Below, one piece after another: positions 1 through 7,649 of a DNA stretch of 20,315 nucleotides; position 1 is the first letter of the stretch, and each line of letters opens with the position of its first letter. Source of the stretch: CAYZAK01 sp964476445 (GTDB taxonomy: Bacteria > CG03 > SLGR01 > JAGXOG01). The position numbers and the translations under genes are program-made. Below the pieces are notes generated by a model. That model made no database searches and was not told where the DNA came from. It saw nothing but the letters and a program-made list of their open reading frames with translations. The stretch covers positions 1 to 20,315 of the forward strand of contig CAYZAK010000034.1 in NCBI GenBank assembly GCA_964476445.1. The letters are read 5' to 3'.

Positions 1-58
1 TTCGTTTTCCATTTTAACTAGAATGTTGCACTTTGTCATTGAATCCGTGTTTTAGTAT

Positions 59-87
59 TTGTATAAATTTCATTAAATTACTAAAAT
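59..87 (+). promoter_or_regulatory. Sigma-70-like promoter ending 9 nt before the radical-SAM ATG
   Basis: A -35-like TTGTAT (59-64), a 17-bp spacer and a -10-like TAAAAT (82-87) precede the ATG at 97. Only 9 nt lie between the -10 box and the ATG, so a transcript starting at the usual distance would have a leader of about 2-3 nt. No Shine-Dalgarno sequence lies upstream of this ATG. The -35 match is weak (3 of 6), but the spacing repeats at two other gene heads in the window. Confidence 0.5.
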
Positions 88-96
88 ATTAGTAAT

Positions 97-1596
97 ATGG
101 GTAAAAGAAAAAAAATACTTTTAGTTTATCCCAGATACCCAAGTACATTTTGGAGTTTAAGATATGCATTAGAATTTATCGGTAAAAAAGCTTCACATCC
201 CCCGCTGGGTTTATTAACTGTTTCAAATATACTTCCCCGTGATTGGTCCAAAAAACTCATAGATTTAAATGTTAAGCCTTTAACAGATAAACACTTAGAC
301 TGGGCCGATATGGTTTTTTTAAGCGGGATGACTATTCAAAAAAAATCTGCGACAGAGGTTATAGAACGTTGCCAAAAAAAGAATGTTCGATTGGTTGCCG
401 GGGGACCTATGTTTACTACCGGGTACCAGGAATTTGCTGGTATAGACCATTATATTTTAAATGAAGCGGAAATTACTTTCCAACAATTTTTAACTGATTT
501 AAGAAATGGTACTCCCCGTAAATTTTACTATACCGATAAATGGTGTAATATGAGAAACAGTCCGGCTCCGGATTGGAATTTAATTAATAAAAAAGATTAT
601 GCAACTATGAGTATTCAATTTTCTCGTGGATGCCCCTATGATTGTGAATTCTGTGATATTACTCAGCTTTTCGGCCATAAAATGAGGCGAAAGAGCGTGG
701 GACAAATTATTAATGAGCTTGAAGTGATATATAAGACCGGCTGGACAGAAAATATATTTTTCGTTGATGATAATTTTATAGCGCACCGCAAGGTTATAAA
801 AGAAAAGTTATTGCCGGCTATTATAAAATGGTCAAAAGAAAGAAATTACCCGTTTACTTTCAATACCCAGGCCTCTATAGATCTAGCCGATGATAGAAAG
901 TTGATGAGGCTTATGACCGCTGCCGGTTTTGATACTGTCTTTATAGGCATAGAGTCCCCGAATGAAGAGAGTCTGGTTGAATGTAGAAAAAATCAAAATC
1001 AGGGAAGAGATATCCTGACTTCTGTGAGAATAATTCAAAAGCAAGGTTTGATAGTTCAGGGAGGTTTTATAGTGGGTTTTGACAGTGACCCTAAATCAAT
1101 TTTTGAAACTCAGATTAAGTTTATACAGAAAAGTGGAATAGCAACGGCAATGGTAGGACTGTTAAACGCTCTTAAAGGGACTCAGCTTTACCGGAGACTT
1201 AAAGAAGAGGGACGACTGTTAAAAGATAAAAATCAAGGGGATAATACGAATTTTTCAATCAATTTTATTCCCAATATGGATACAGAGAAATTGAGAATTG
1301 GTTACAAAAAAATTGTCTCAACTATTTATTCACCCCAAAATTATTACTTGCGGGTAAAAAATTTTCTTAAAGTTTACAATCCGAAAACAAGAGTAAAGAA
1401 TAAAATTAAATGGCATCATATAATGGCCTTTATAAAATCAACAGTTAAACTGGGGATTTTGGAAAAAGAAAGAATTTATTACTGGAAACTGCTTATCTGG
1501 GCTCTTATTAAAAAACCCAAGATTTTTCCTACGGCAGTTACACTTTCAATTTACGGTTTTCATTTTAGAAAAGTATTTGAGAAATATAAATTATGA
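97..1596 (+). CDS. B12-binding-type radical SAM protein (DUF4070-like)
   Basis: The 499-residue product has a cobalamin-binding-type Rossmann N-terminal region (about residues 6-135). It starts with a beta-strand (KILLVYPRYP) and contains the PPLGLL segment typical of B12-type radical SAM enzymes. A radical-SAM core follows, with the cluster motif C179-x3-C183-x2-C186 (RGCPYDCEFC). A family-specific C-terminal region of about 150 residues resembles DUF4070. Members of this superfamily (COG1032) include hopanoid C-2 methylase HpnP and other methyl or alkyl transferases, but the substrate here cannot be read from sequence. The gene stands alone: the next gene starts 133 nt downstream behind its own promoter. 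It lacks a Shine-Dalgarno site and appears near-leaderless. Family call is firm; function is unknown. Confidence 0.85.
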   Translation: MGKRKKILLVYPRYPSTFWSLRYALEFIGKKASHPPLGLLTVSNILPRDWSKKLIDLNVKPLTDKHLDWADMVFLSGMTIQKKSATEVIERCQKKNVRLVAGGPMFTTGYQEFAGIDHYILNEAEITFQQFLTDLRNGTPRKFYYTDKWCNMRNSPAPDWNLINKKDYATMSIQFSRGCPYDCEFCDITQLFGHKMRRKSVGQIINELEVIYKTGWTENIFFVDDNFIAHRKVIKEKLLPAIIKWSKERNYPFTFNTQASIDLADDRKLMRLMTAAGFDTVFIGIESPNEESLVECRKNQNQGRDILTSVRIIQKQGLIVQGGFIVGFDSDPKSIFETQIKFIQKSGIATAMVGLLNALKGTQLYRRLKEEGRLLKDKNQGDNTNFSINFIPNMDTEKLRIGYKKIVSTIYSPQNYYLRVKNFLKVYNPKTRVKNKIKWHHIMAFIKSTVKLGILEKERIYYWKLLIWALIKKPKIFPTAVTLSIYGFHFRKVFEKYKL

Positions 1597-1693
1597 TAGA
1601 CAATAGAGATTGGGTAAAAGCAGCTTTTTAGAAGCCGTACCATCCCCAGAAAATCTTTGATATTAAAAAAGGATACTTAGTGAGAGGATAGAA

Positions 1694-1721
1694 TTGATTT
1701 AAAAATAATAATTGATATAAT
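1694..1721 (+). promoter_or_regulatory. Promoter of the molybdenum-hydroxylase operon, perfect TATAAT, near-leaderless
   Basis: TTGATT (1694-1699), a 16-bp spacer and a consensus TATAAT (1716-1721) are followed by just 8 nt before the ATG at 1730. There is no Shine-Dalgarno sequence. This is the best promoter match in the window. Its position implies that the operon mRNA begins within a few nucleotides of the start codon. Confidence 0.6.
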
Positions 1722-1729
1722 AAATAACC

Positions 1730-4021
1730 ATGGTTTTAAAGACCAAACAAAATAAAGTTAAAGAAAAAAATATCCGAGTTGATGCTGCTCGTAAAGTATC
1801 GGCTAAAGCAGAGTTTATTGAAGACGTTGAATTTAATAATTTACTCCACGGGGCTACGGTAAGAAGTCCGGTGGCTCATGGTCGGTTAAAAGGATTTAAA
1901 AATTTAGATCGGGTAAAAAATATGCCCGGTGTACGTGCTGTACTTACCTATAAAGATATTCCAGGAGAAAATGTAGTACCGTTTGTCAAAGAAGATTATC
2001 CCTGTTTGGCGGCGGAATCAATGAAGTTTTACGGGCAACCGGTGGCCTTAGTGGCCGCAGAAAGTCCTTCCCAGGCCAGGGAAGCGGCAAACTGTATAAA
2101 ACTGGATTACGAAAAATTACCAGGTATATTCGATCATATAGAAGCTATGAAACCGGATGCTGTTTATGTAGGTGGGGATGACAATATACATTCCCAGTTC
2201 AGAATAAGAAAAGGCGATACGGACAAAGGGTTTAAAAAATCCGATGTCATAGTGGAAAAGGTATATAAAAACCGTCATCAGGTGCACTGTTATATTGAAA
2301 ATCAGGGAATAGTTGCTTCTCCTACTCAGAACGGCGGGGTGGCTGCCTATGGCTCGATGCAGTGTCCGTTTTACGTACACAATGCTCTGGTTAAGACTAC
2401 CGGCTTGTCTTATTCAAAAGTTAGGGTGGTCCAGTCGGTGACCGGCGGAGGTTTTGGGGGCAAAGAAGATGTCCCTTCTATTCTAGCCAGTCATGCAGCT
2501 TTACTGGCTTTAAAAACAGATCGTCCAGTAAGAATTATATATGACAGAGAAGAAGATTTTATAAGCATGTCCAAGAGACATCCGGCCCGTACCCGGATTA
2601 AATACGGTGCCACCCGGGATGGTAATATAGTGGCCTGTGAGGCAGAATTTATAGTAAACGGAGGTGCATTTTGCACTCTTACTCCTATTGTGGCCTGGAG
2701 AGGCATAATACATATAACCGGTCCCTATGAAATACCCAATGTCCGGGCTGTCTCTTATGGCATGGCCACCAATACCGTACCCTGCGGAGCCCTGCGGGGG
2801 TTCGGTCAGCCCCAGGCTAACTTTGCCAATGAATCCCTTATAGATGAACTTGCTGAAAAACTGGATATTGATCCGGTGGAGTTAAGAAGCAGAAACCTTA
2901 TGGAAACCGGTTCAATTACCGCTACCGGACAAAAAATAGGCAAATCCTGCGGTATGAAAGAAACTCTGGAGAAATCCTTAGCTAAGATAAGATATAAAAG
3001 GCACCGAGCCAAAGATCGGGGGGTAAAGAAAAGGGGAGTGGGTATTTCAACAACTTTTTACGGAGTTGGTTTGGGAGCGGAAGGTAAATATTTTGCCAAA
3101 GCCGGAGCTCAGGTGTACGTAAAAGAGGACGGAACCGTATTTGTAGCGGTTGGAAACGTTGAAATGGGGCAGGGAGCCGAAACTGTTTTTAACCGTATTT
3201 GCGCTGATACTCTGGGATGTTCTTATGATATGGTGGAAATAATTGAACCTGATACCACCAGGGTACCGGATTCCGGACCTACAGTAGCTTCCCGGGGTAC
3301 CATGGTAGGGGGCCGAGCGGTTATGGACGCCGCTAAAAAAATAAGGGAGACTTTAAAAGAAGTGGCTGCTGGCATATTGGGGGTGAAACCTTACCAGGTC
3401 AAGGTTGATAAAGATAAAAACCGGTATATAAGCGATACCTCTGAAGTTGATTATGTAGAAGTTGTCAAAAAAGCCTACGAACGTAGAGAAAAAGTTGCCT
3501 CCCAGGGATGGTTTACGGTTAAAAATGTAGATTTTAATACGGAAGACGGTCAGGGTAATGCATATCCGGTATATACTTTTTCCACTAATATTTGTGAGGT
3601 TGAAGTGGATACTGAAACCGGAGTAATAGACGTTATCCGGTTTGTGGGGGCGCATGATATAGGTAAAGCCATACATCCTCCGTCCGCCGAAGGACAGATT
3701 CAGGGCGGATCGGTCCAGGCCATAGGTTATGCTTTAACGGAAAAACTGGTGCTGGAAGAAGGAATAATTCAAAACCCCTCTTTTACCGGGTACACTATTC
3801 CCACTTCTATGGATGTGTGCGATGTTGAACCTGTAATAGTGGAATCCGCTTATTCTGAGGGACCTTTTGGTGCTAAAGGTTTAGGTGAACCGCCCATGGT
3901 AGGGCCGGCAGCCGCGGTGGTAAATGCTATTTACGATGCAGTTGGAGTAAGAGTAAGAAAAACTCCCTGTCTGCCTGAAGATATTTTACGTGAACTAAAT
4001 AAAAAAAGGGTTGATATATGA
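1730..4021 (+). CDS. Xanthine dehydrogenase-family molybdopterin-binding (large) subunit
   Basis: This 763-residue protein is the catalytic subunit of a xanthine dehydrogenase/aldehyde oxidoreductase/CO dehydrogenase-type hydroxylase. It carries the molybdopterin cytosine-dinucleotide site and inserts an oxygen from water into its substrate. Visible family motifs are the glycine-rich GGGFGGKED (F242, K245), GALRGFGQPQ (about residue 350), VGNVEMGQGAETVF (about 475-490) and, near the C terminus, AKGLGEPPMVGPA. In that last motif E720 sits where the catalytic glutamate of the family lies. The length is normal for a separate large subunit. The 2Fe-2S and FAD subunit genes follow with 4-bp overlaps, so the heterotrimer is probably translationally coupled. 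The substrate (purine, aldehyde, nicotinate, aromatic or other) is not deducible. No XdhC- or MobA-like maturation factor is present in the window. Confidence 0.92.
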   Translation: MVLKTKQNKVKEKNIRVDAARKVSAKAEFIEDVEFNNLLHGATVRSPVAHGRLKGFKNLDRVKNMPGVRAVLTYKDIPGENVVPFVKEDYPCLAAESMKFYGQPVALVAAESPSQAREAANCIKLDYEKLPGIFDHIEAMKPDAVYVGGDDNIHSQFRIRKGDTDKGFKKSDVIVEKVYKNRHQVHCYIENQGIVASPTQNGGVAAYGSMQCPFYVHNALVKTTGLSYSKVRVVQSVTGGGFGGKEDVPSILASHAALLALKTDRPVRIIYDREEDFISMSKRHPARTRIKYGATRDGNIVACEAEFIVNGGAFCTLTPIVAWRGIIHITGPYEIPNVRAVSYGMATNTVPCGALRGFGQPQANFANESLIDELAEKLDIDPVELRSRNLMETGSITATGQKIGKSCGMKETLEKSLAKIRYKRHRAKDRGVKKRGVGISTTFYGVGLGAEGKYFAKAGAQVYVKEDGTVFVAVGNVEMGQGAETVFNRICADTLGCSYDMVEIIEPDTTRVPDSGPTVASRGTMVGGRAVMDAAKKIRETLKEVAAGILGVKPYQVKVDKDKNRYISDTSEVDYVEVVKKAYERREKVASQGWFTVKNVDFNTEDGQGNAYPVYTFSTNICEVEVDTETGVIDVIRFVGAHDIGKAIHPPSAEGQIQGGSVQAIGYALTEKLVLEEGIIQNPSFTGYTIPTSMDVCDVEPVIVESAYSEGPFGAKGLGEPPMVGPAAAVVNAIYDAVGVRVRKTPCLPEDILRELNKKRVDI

Positions 4022-4497
4022 ATATTTCTTTCACTTTAAACGGAACTCCGGTCCAGAAAGAACTTTCTCCCGAAAAACCCCTGTTAAGAGTTCTTAAAGA
4101 AGATTTTAATATAAAGAGCGTAAAAGAAGGTTGCGGCCGGGGTGAGTGCGGAACATGTACTGTTCTTTTTGACGGCCGGGCGGTTACTTCATGTATGATA
4201 GCAACCGGTCAGGTTATAAATAAAGAAGTGCACACTCTTGAAGGTCTTGAAAAAGAGGGTAAAATAAAATATATACAAAAAGCTTTTGTAGAATCCGGTG
4301 CTGTTCAATGCGGTTTCTGTACTCCCGGTTTTATAATCGCCGCCTATGCTTTTTTAAAAAACCGTAATTATAAGGATATCCCTTCCAGAGAAGATATAAG
4401 GGTCGCAATTTCGGGAAATATTTGCCGGTGTACAGGATATACAAAAATTATAGACGGCATAGTACTGGCGGCTAAATATTTAAAAAAGGATAGTTGA
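4018..4497 (+). CDS. Xanthine dehydrogenase-family (2Fe-2S) small subunit
   Basis: The 159-residue protein has both iron-sulfur domains of the family. The N-terminal plant-type ferredoxin domain has C39, C44, C47 and C59 (CGRGECGTC). The C-terminal helical domain has C98, C101, C136 and C138 (QCGFCTPG and NICRCTGY). Together they hold the two [2Fe-2S] clusters that pass electrons from the molybdenum site to FAD. The length is typical. Its ATG overlaps the large-subunit stop (ATGA), and its own stop overlaps the FAD-subunit start. It is cytoplasmic by default because no signal peptide is seen. Confidence 0.95.
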   Translation: MNISFTLNGTPVQKELSPEKPLLRVLKEDFNIKSVKEGCGRGECGTCTVLFDGRAVTSCMIATGQVINKEVHTLEGLEKEGKIKYIQKAFVESGAVQCGFCTPGFIIAAYAFLKNRNYKDIPSREDIRVAISGNICRCTGYTKIIDGIVLAAKYLKKDS

Positions 4498-5357
4498 AAA
4501 GCATGGAATACATTAGACCTAAAAAAATAGAAAATATTATTGAAGAAGTCGGAACCCGTAGGGCCTACTATATTGCCGGGGGTACCGATATTATGGTCTT
4601 AAAAAAAGAGAATGAAATTCAACCGGACCGGCCCTGGGTGGATCTTACGGCCATAGAAGAAGAGTTAAAGGGAATAGAAAAAAATGATAAATATATTATA
4701 ATAGGTTCGCTTACTAATATGAGTGAACTCGCTGAATCTTCTGTTTTAAGAAAAAACTGTACATCTTTAGCTAGAGCAGCCGAAGAGATGGGGTCCCCGT
4801 TAATAAGAAATCTGGCGACATTGGGGGGGAATATTGCCAACTCCAATCCCGCCGGAGATACCATACCCCCGGTATATGCACTACAGGCAGAATTTTTGGT
4901 TCCCTCCCACAACCGGGTTAAGGAAATACCTGTGTCCGAGTTTTTTCTGGGTCCCGGAAATAATGTTTTAGAGCCCGGAGAAATTATAAAAGCGGTTAAA
5001 ATACCGCTTAAAAAAAATTCGTATTCCGGTTTCCGGAAACTAGGCCCTCGCAAAGCCCTTGCTATTTCCAAAGTTTCTGTTGCAGCCAGATGGGAAATGG
5101 ATGATAAAATAATAAAAAATATCCGTATAGCCCTGGGCGCGGTAGGCCCAACCTGTATTTTAGCCCGCCGGACCGCAGATTTTTTAAAAGGCAAAAGAAT
5201 AAATAAAAATACTTTAAAAGAAGCCCGGGATATATTGGAGACCGAAGCTTCGCCTATTGATGATTTCAGATCAACCGCCGGCTACCGAAGGTCTATGACC
5301 GGTATACTTTTAAAAAGAATACTTACCCAAGATTATAACGAACTTAAAAATAAATGA
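4494..5357 (+). CDS. Xanthine dehydrogenase-family FAD-binding subunit
   Basis: This 287-residue medium subunit has the two FAD-binding signatures of the family: AGGTDIMV (about residues 29-36) and RNLATLGGNIANSNPAGD (about 104-121). The C-terminal CO_deh_flav_C-type domain is also present. It should accept electrons from the small subunit. The start is read as TTG at 4494, inside a TTGA overlap with the upstream stop, because the resulting N terminus (MKSMEYIRP) matches the usual MKPFEYIRP pattern of relatives. An ATG at 4503 is the alternative and would remove only three residues. The L-S-M gene order and the overlaps support one stoichiometric complex. Confidence 0.92.
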   Translation: MKSMEYIRPKKIENIIEEVGTRRAYYIAGGTDIMVLKKENEIQPDRPWVDLTAIEEELKGIEKNDKYIIIGSLTNMSELAESSVLRKNCTSLARAAEEMGSPLIRNLATLGGNIANSNPAGDTIPPVYALQAEFLVPSHNRVKEIPVSEFFLGPGNNVLEPGEIIKAVKIPLKKNSYSGFRKLGPRKALAISKVSVAARWEMDDKIIKNIRIALGAVGPTCILARRTADFLKGKRINKNTLKEARDILETEASPIDDFRSTAGYRRSMTGILLKRILTQDYNELKNK

Positions 5358-5366
5358 GGTGTAAAA

Positions 5367-5711
5367 ATGAAGCAGTATATAATAGAAGTTAAAGAGAATG
5401 AAAAACTTATTGAAACTTTAGAACGTGAGATTAAAAAACGGGGTATAAAAAAAGGGCTTATAGTTACCCTGGTTGGGGCATTAAAGAGTTTTACGCTGGT
5501 TACCATGAAACAGAATTCCGACAGAACTCCCCCCGAAAATTTTGAAAAACATTTTAAAGAAAAAGTTGAGCTTACCGGTAATGGATTAATCAGTGACGGA
5601 AAAGTTCATATACATATGACCGGGGGAAAAGAAGGCGGCGAAGCAGTTTCCGGGCACTTAATAGAGGGAACGGTAACTTATTTTGTGAAAATAGGTATAT
5701 TAATAGTATGA
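5367..5711 (+). CDS. PPC (DUF296) domain protein
   Basis: This small protein of 114 residues matches the PPC/DUF296 fold. The family pattern of an HxH segment followed by GHLxxGTV is seen as KVHIHMTGG and SGHLIEGTVTYFV near the C terminus. In plants this domain occurs next to AT-hooks; in bacteria it is usually stand-alone, and its role is poorly defined. The start is ATG 5367 behind a GAGGTG Shine-Dalgarno sequence (5356-5361), 9 nt after the FAD subunit. Its stop overlaps the start of glucose-6-phosphate isomerase (ATGA). It may bind DNA or a small ligand, but nothing here shows which. Confidence 0.8.
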   Translation: MKQYIIEVKENEKLIETLEREIKKRGIKKGLIVTLVGALKSFTLVTMKQNSDRTPPENFEKHFKEKVELTGNGLISDGKVHIHMTGGKEGGEAVSGHLIEGTVTYFVKIGILIV

Positions 5712-6952
5712 TAAGTTTAAATTATGATAACAGTTTAGCCGAAAATATTGGATGGGACGGAATTTCTCAGGAAAAATTAAACTCTTTGACCGACCGGGGA
5801 TTTAAGGAATTAAAAAAGGTTAAAAAGGATATTCCCGGGTTTATGAAGTTACCATTCAGGTTTGATGAGGCTAAGAGCATTAAAAAAGAGGCAAAAAAAT
5901 ACAGAAAATTTAAAAATATAGTTGTACTGGGTATTGGAGGTTCTGCACTAGGGAATATTACTTTACACAATATGTTAAACCACCCATATCATAATTTAAA
6001 ACACCCCCAAGAATTTCCCCGGTTTTTTGCAGTGGACAATATAGATCCGGATTGGGTGAAAAGTTTAGATGAAATTATAGATCCGGAAGATACTGTATTT
6101 AATGTTATAACTAAATCCGGAGGAACTGCCGAGACCCTTTCTAACTTTTTTTATTTTCTGGAAAAATTAAAAAATAAAACTGAAAATTGGAGAGAGCACC
6201 TGGTATTTACTACCGGCAGTAACGGGTTTTTGAGGGAGGTGGCTGAAAAAGAAAATATTACTACCTATTCTATTCCTGAAGATGTGGGCGGGAGATTCTC
6301 TGTTCTTTCCGAGGTGGGATTGTTTCCAGCAAGTGTTTGCGGAATAGATATAGAGAAACTTTTAGAGGGAGCAGCCGATGCTGAAGAAGCAGAAAGTTTT
6401 CCGGTTCAATATGCAGCTTTGCAGTATTATTTTTTTAAGAAAAATAAAAATATTAATGTTTTTATGCCTTATTCAATGAAATTGGAACGAACAGCGGACT
6501 GGTTCAGGCAGTTATGGGCCGAGTCCCTGGGTAAAAACAAACATGTGGGACCTACTCCGGTTAAAGCTCTGGGTACTACAGATCAGCATTCTCAGGTACA
6601 GCTTTATATGGAAGGCCCAAAAGATAAAATGGTAACTTTTTTAAGTGTAAGTGAACAGAAACCTGGTTTAAAATTATCCTATGACGGTCATTTTTTAGAT
6701 AAAAAAAATATGGGAGACCTTTTTAACGCCGAACTAGAGGGTACCCAGAAAGCTTTGCGGGAGGTAAAAAGACCCAGCGTTCATATAAAAATACCCCGTA
6801 TAAATGCCTATAATTCGGGGGAGTTGCTATACCAGCTGGAAAAATCTTGCTGCATAGCCGGGTACATGTTCGGGATAAACCCTTTTAATCAGCCGGGAGT
6901 TGAACTGGGCAAAAAACTTGCCTATAAAATTTTAGATAATAATTTAAGATAA
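5708..6952 (+). CDS. pgi: Glucose-6-phosphate isomerase
   Basis: The 414-residue product interconverts glucose-6-phosphate and fructose-6-phosphate in glycolysis and gluconeogenesis. The double SIS-domain fold is shown by VVLGIGGSALGN (V72 onward), the phosphate-binding KSGGTAET (K136-T143), the signature GGRFSVLSEVGLFPA (about residues 195-209) and a C-terminal NPFNQPGVELGKK. The length is slightly below the 430-450 residues of compact bacterial enzymes, but no core motif is missing. It begins in an ATGA overlap with the PPC gene, so it is co-translated with that protein. Co-location with the molybdenum hydroxylase operon has no obvious metabolic logic. Confidence 0.93.
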   Translation: MISLNYDNSLAENIGWDGISQEKLNSLTDRGFKELKKVKKDIPGFMKLPFRFDEAKSIKKEAKKYRKFKNIVVLGIGGSALGNITLHNMLNHPYHNLKHPQEFPRFFAVDNIDPDWVKSLDEIIDPEDTVFNVITKSGGTAETLSNFFYFLEKLKNKTENWREHLVFTTGSNGFLREVAEKENITTYSIPEDVGGRFSVLSEVGLFPASVCGIDIEKLLEGAADAEEAESFPVQYAALQYYFFKKNKNINVFMPYSMKLERTADWFRQLWAESLGKNKHVGPTPVKALGTTDQHSQVQLYMEGPKDKMVTFLSVSEQKPGLKLSYDGHFLDKKNMGDLFNAELEGTQKALREVKRPSVHIKIPRINAYNSGELLYQLEKSCCIAGYMFGINPFNQPGVELGKKLAYKILDNNLR

Positions 6953-6974
6953 CTGACAGAGGAGGTTGAAAATT

Positions 6975-7430
6975 ATGAAATTTTTATCTGGTAAAGAAGC
7001 AGCACAATATTTGGAAAATATAGTTTACGCTAAAAAACAGGTCCACAAGTATTGTGTGGATTTAACAGTGGCAAGAATATATAAATTAACCGGAGGCGGC
7101 TCGCTGGATTTTGGTGGCGGCGAATATAAAGAATCTGATAAAAAGGTACTTAAACCCAAGAAAAAGAACGTTGAGGATGATTACGGCTGGTGGAACCTCG
7201 ACCGGGGAAGTTACCTGGTTAAATTTAATGAAAGATTTACAATAGCACCGGGACAAAAAGCCCTGGTGCAGTCCCATCCCAGGTTTGTAAAAGCCGGAGC
7301 GGTACACCCTGTCTTATATACCGAAGCCAGTGGCGAGATAGTTATCTCCGTACAGATATTGACCCGGTTAAATATAAAAGAGAATGCCCGAATAAGCGAG
7401 CTTCGGATAATTGAAACTGACCAGATTTAA
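6975..7430 (+). CDS. dUTPase/dCTP deaminase-fold protein, diverged
   Basis: The region RGSYLVKFNERFTIAPGQ resembles the conserved stretch of the dCTP deaminase/dUTPase superfamily, which removes or deaminates pyrimidine deoxynucleotides. The family's RSSLxRxG motif appears here as SHPRFVKAG. The usual DPGYxG element is replaced by YTEASGEI, so normal catalysis is doubtful. The start is ATG 6975, 8 nt after a strong AGAGGAGG Shine-Dalgarno site (6958-6965). A TTG at 6966 overlaps the Shine-Dalgarno site and is rejected. The product is 151 residues. It is the last clear gene of the run that starts at 1730. Fold assignment is moderate; function is uncertain. Confidence 0.65.
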   Translation: MKFLSGKEAAQYLENIVYAKKQVHKYCVDLTVARIYKLTGGGSLDFGGGEYKESDKKVLKPKKKNVEDDYGWWNLDRGSYLVKFNERFTIAPGQKALVQSHPRFVKAGAVHPVLYTEASGEIVISVQILTRLNIKENARISELRIIETDQI

Positions 7431-7433
7431 TAA

Positions 7434-7649
7434 ATTAAAAGCATAAAACAAAGAATTGAACCATATTGCAAATATTTTAATAATAACGGAAATTATTTTT
7501 ATAACTGGGAGATTGCTTTATCAACTGGGTTTAGGGCGGATCCCCGGTATATGATAATTAAAAAAGGGTACTTTTTGTTTTCCGATGGTAACTGCTGTTG
7601 TACTGTCTTTAGTGATAAGTTTGGTTTTATTTTATTTAACAGGAAATGA
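7434..7649 (+). pseudogene. Start-less open frame, possible gene remnant
   Basis: A frame of 71 sense codons runs from just after two tandem stops (7428-7433) to TGA 7647-7649. It has no usable ATG, GTG or TTG at its 5' end; the only in-frame ATG is at 7551. The product is rich in aromatic residues (CKYFNNNGNYFYNWEIALS, then GYFLFSDG), which is not what random AT-rich sequence usually gives. It loosely recalls the N-terminal part of DUF2156 proteins, but I do not claim homology. Its stop overlaps the ATG at 7646 (ATGA), as if it had once been coupled to the next gene. Confidence 0.25.

Noticed and set aside
1630..1645. AAAAGC/GCTTTT as a terminator after the first gene
   Set aside because: The arms are separated by a single base, too short for a hairpin loop, and the stem is weak.
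4619..5194. Long minus-strand open frame of 191 codons opposite the FAD subunit
   Set aside because: It is a shadow of a firmly identified gene on the other strand and its translation shows no family features.
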